Source of the DNA: an uncultured Clostridia bacterium
GTDB taxonomy: Bacteria > Bacillota > Clostridia > Oscillospirales > Acutalibacteraceae
Reading direction: 5' to 3'
Assembly (NCBI GenBank): GCA_947624755.1
Contig: CANQLQ010000150.1
Span: 1 to 5,536, forward strand
Length of the DNA: 5,536 nucleotides
A program made the translations under genes and the position numbers. Numbering within the stretch: the stretch's first letter is position 1; the number at the start of each line of letters is the position of its first letter. Shown piece by piece: positions 5,536-5,536 of this stretch. The notes below the pieces were generated by a model that was given only the letters and a program-made list of their open reading frames with translations, ran no database searches and was not told the origin of the DNA.

Positions 5536-5536
5536 A

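Overview
The window looks like chromosomal DNA from a low-to-moderate GC Gram-positive anaerobe of the class Clostridia. The order Oscillospirales (gut Ruminococcaceae-like bacteria) is a plausible but unproven guess. The protein style (a clostridial M18 aminopeptidase, a two-domain Sua5/YwlC enzyme, a DUF951 protein), strong Shine-Dalgarno sites and a consensus sigma-A promoter all fit. I see no phage, plasmid, CRISPR, tRNA or rRNA signature.

All six genes lie on the minus strand and read from right to left as one tightly packed unit: DUF951 (5173-4976), prfA (4983-3910), ywlC/sua5 (3879-2842), coaE (2838-2263), a membrane-anchored lytic transglycosylase (2259-1699) and an M18 aminopeptidase (1682-282). 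The junctions are an 8-nt overlap, then gaps of 30, 3, 3 and 16 nt. Several ribosome binding sites sit inside the end of the preceding gene, so co-transcription and some translational coupling are likely. One very good promoter (extended -10 TATAAT, 17-bp spacer, TTGATA) lies upstream at 5295-5323. It is followed by an untranslated leader of about 115 nt with several predicted hairpins.

The first three recognised genes belong to translation: RF1 ends peptides at UAA/UAG, YwlC makes the intermediate for the t6A37 tRNA modification, and DUF951 is of unknown role. CoaE finishes coenzyme A, the transglycosylase cuts peptidoglycan, and the aminopeptidase recycles peptides. This is a housekeeping cluster, not a specialised system.

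The less ordinary content is at the two ends. The left flank (1-281) holds a GC-rich multi-hairpin palindromic element (about 1-123), then one copy of a dispersed-type repeat (163-235), then weak terminator-like hairpins. The right flank (5174-5536) holds the leader and promoter, an imperfect 40-bp palindrome (5403-5442) and a second copy of the same repeat in inverted orientation (5461-5535). The two copies match at 38 of 42 positions over their outer part and bracket the whole operon. I found no convincing undescribed system. The repeat pair and the structured leader are the items most worth following up.
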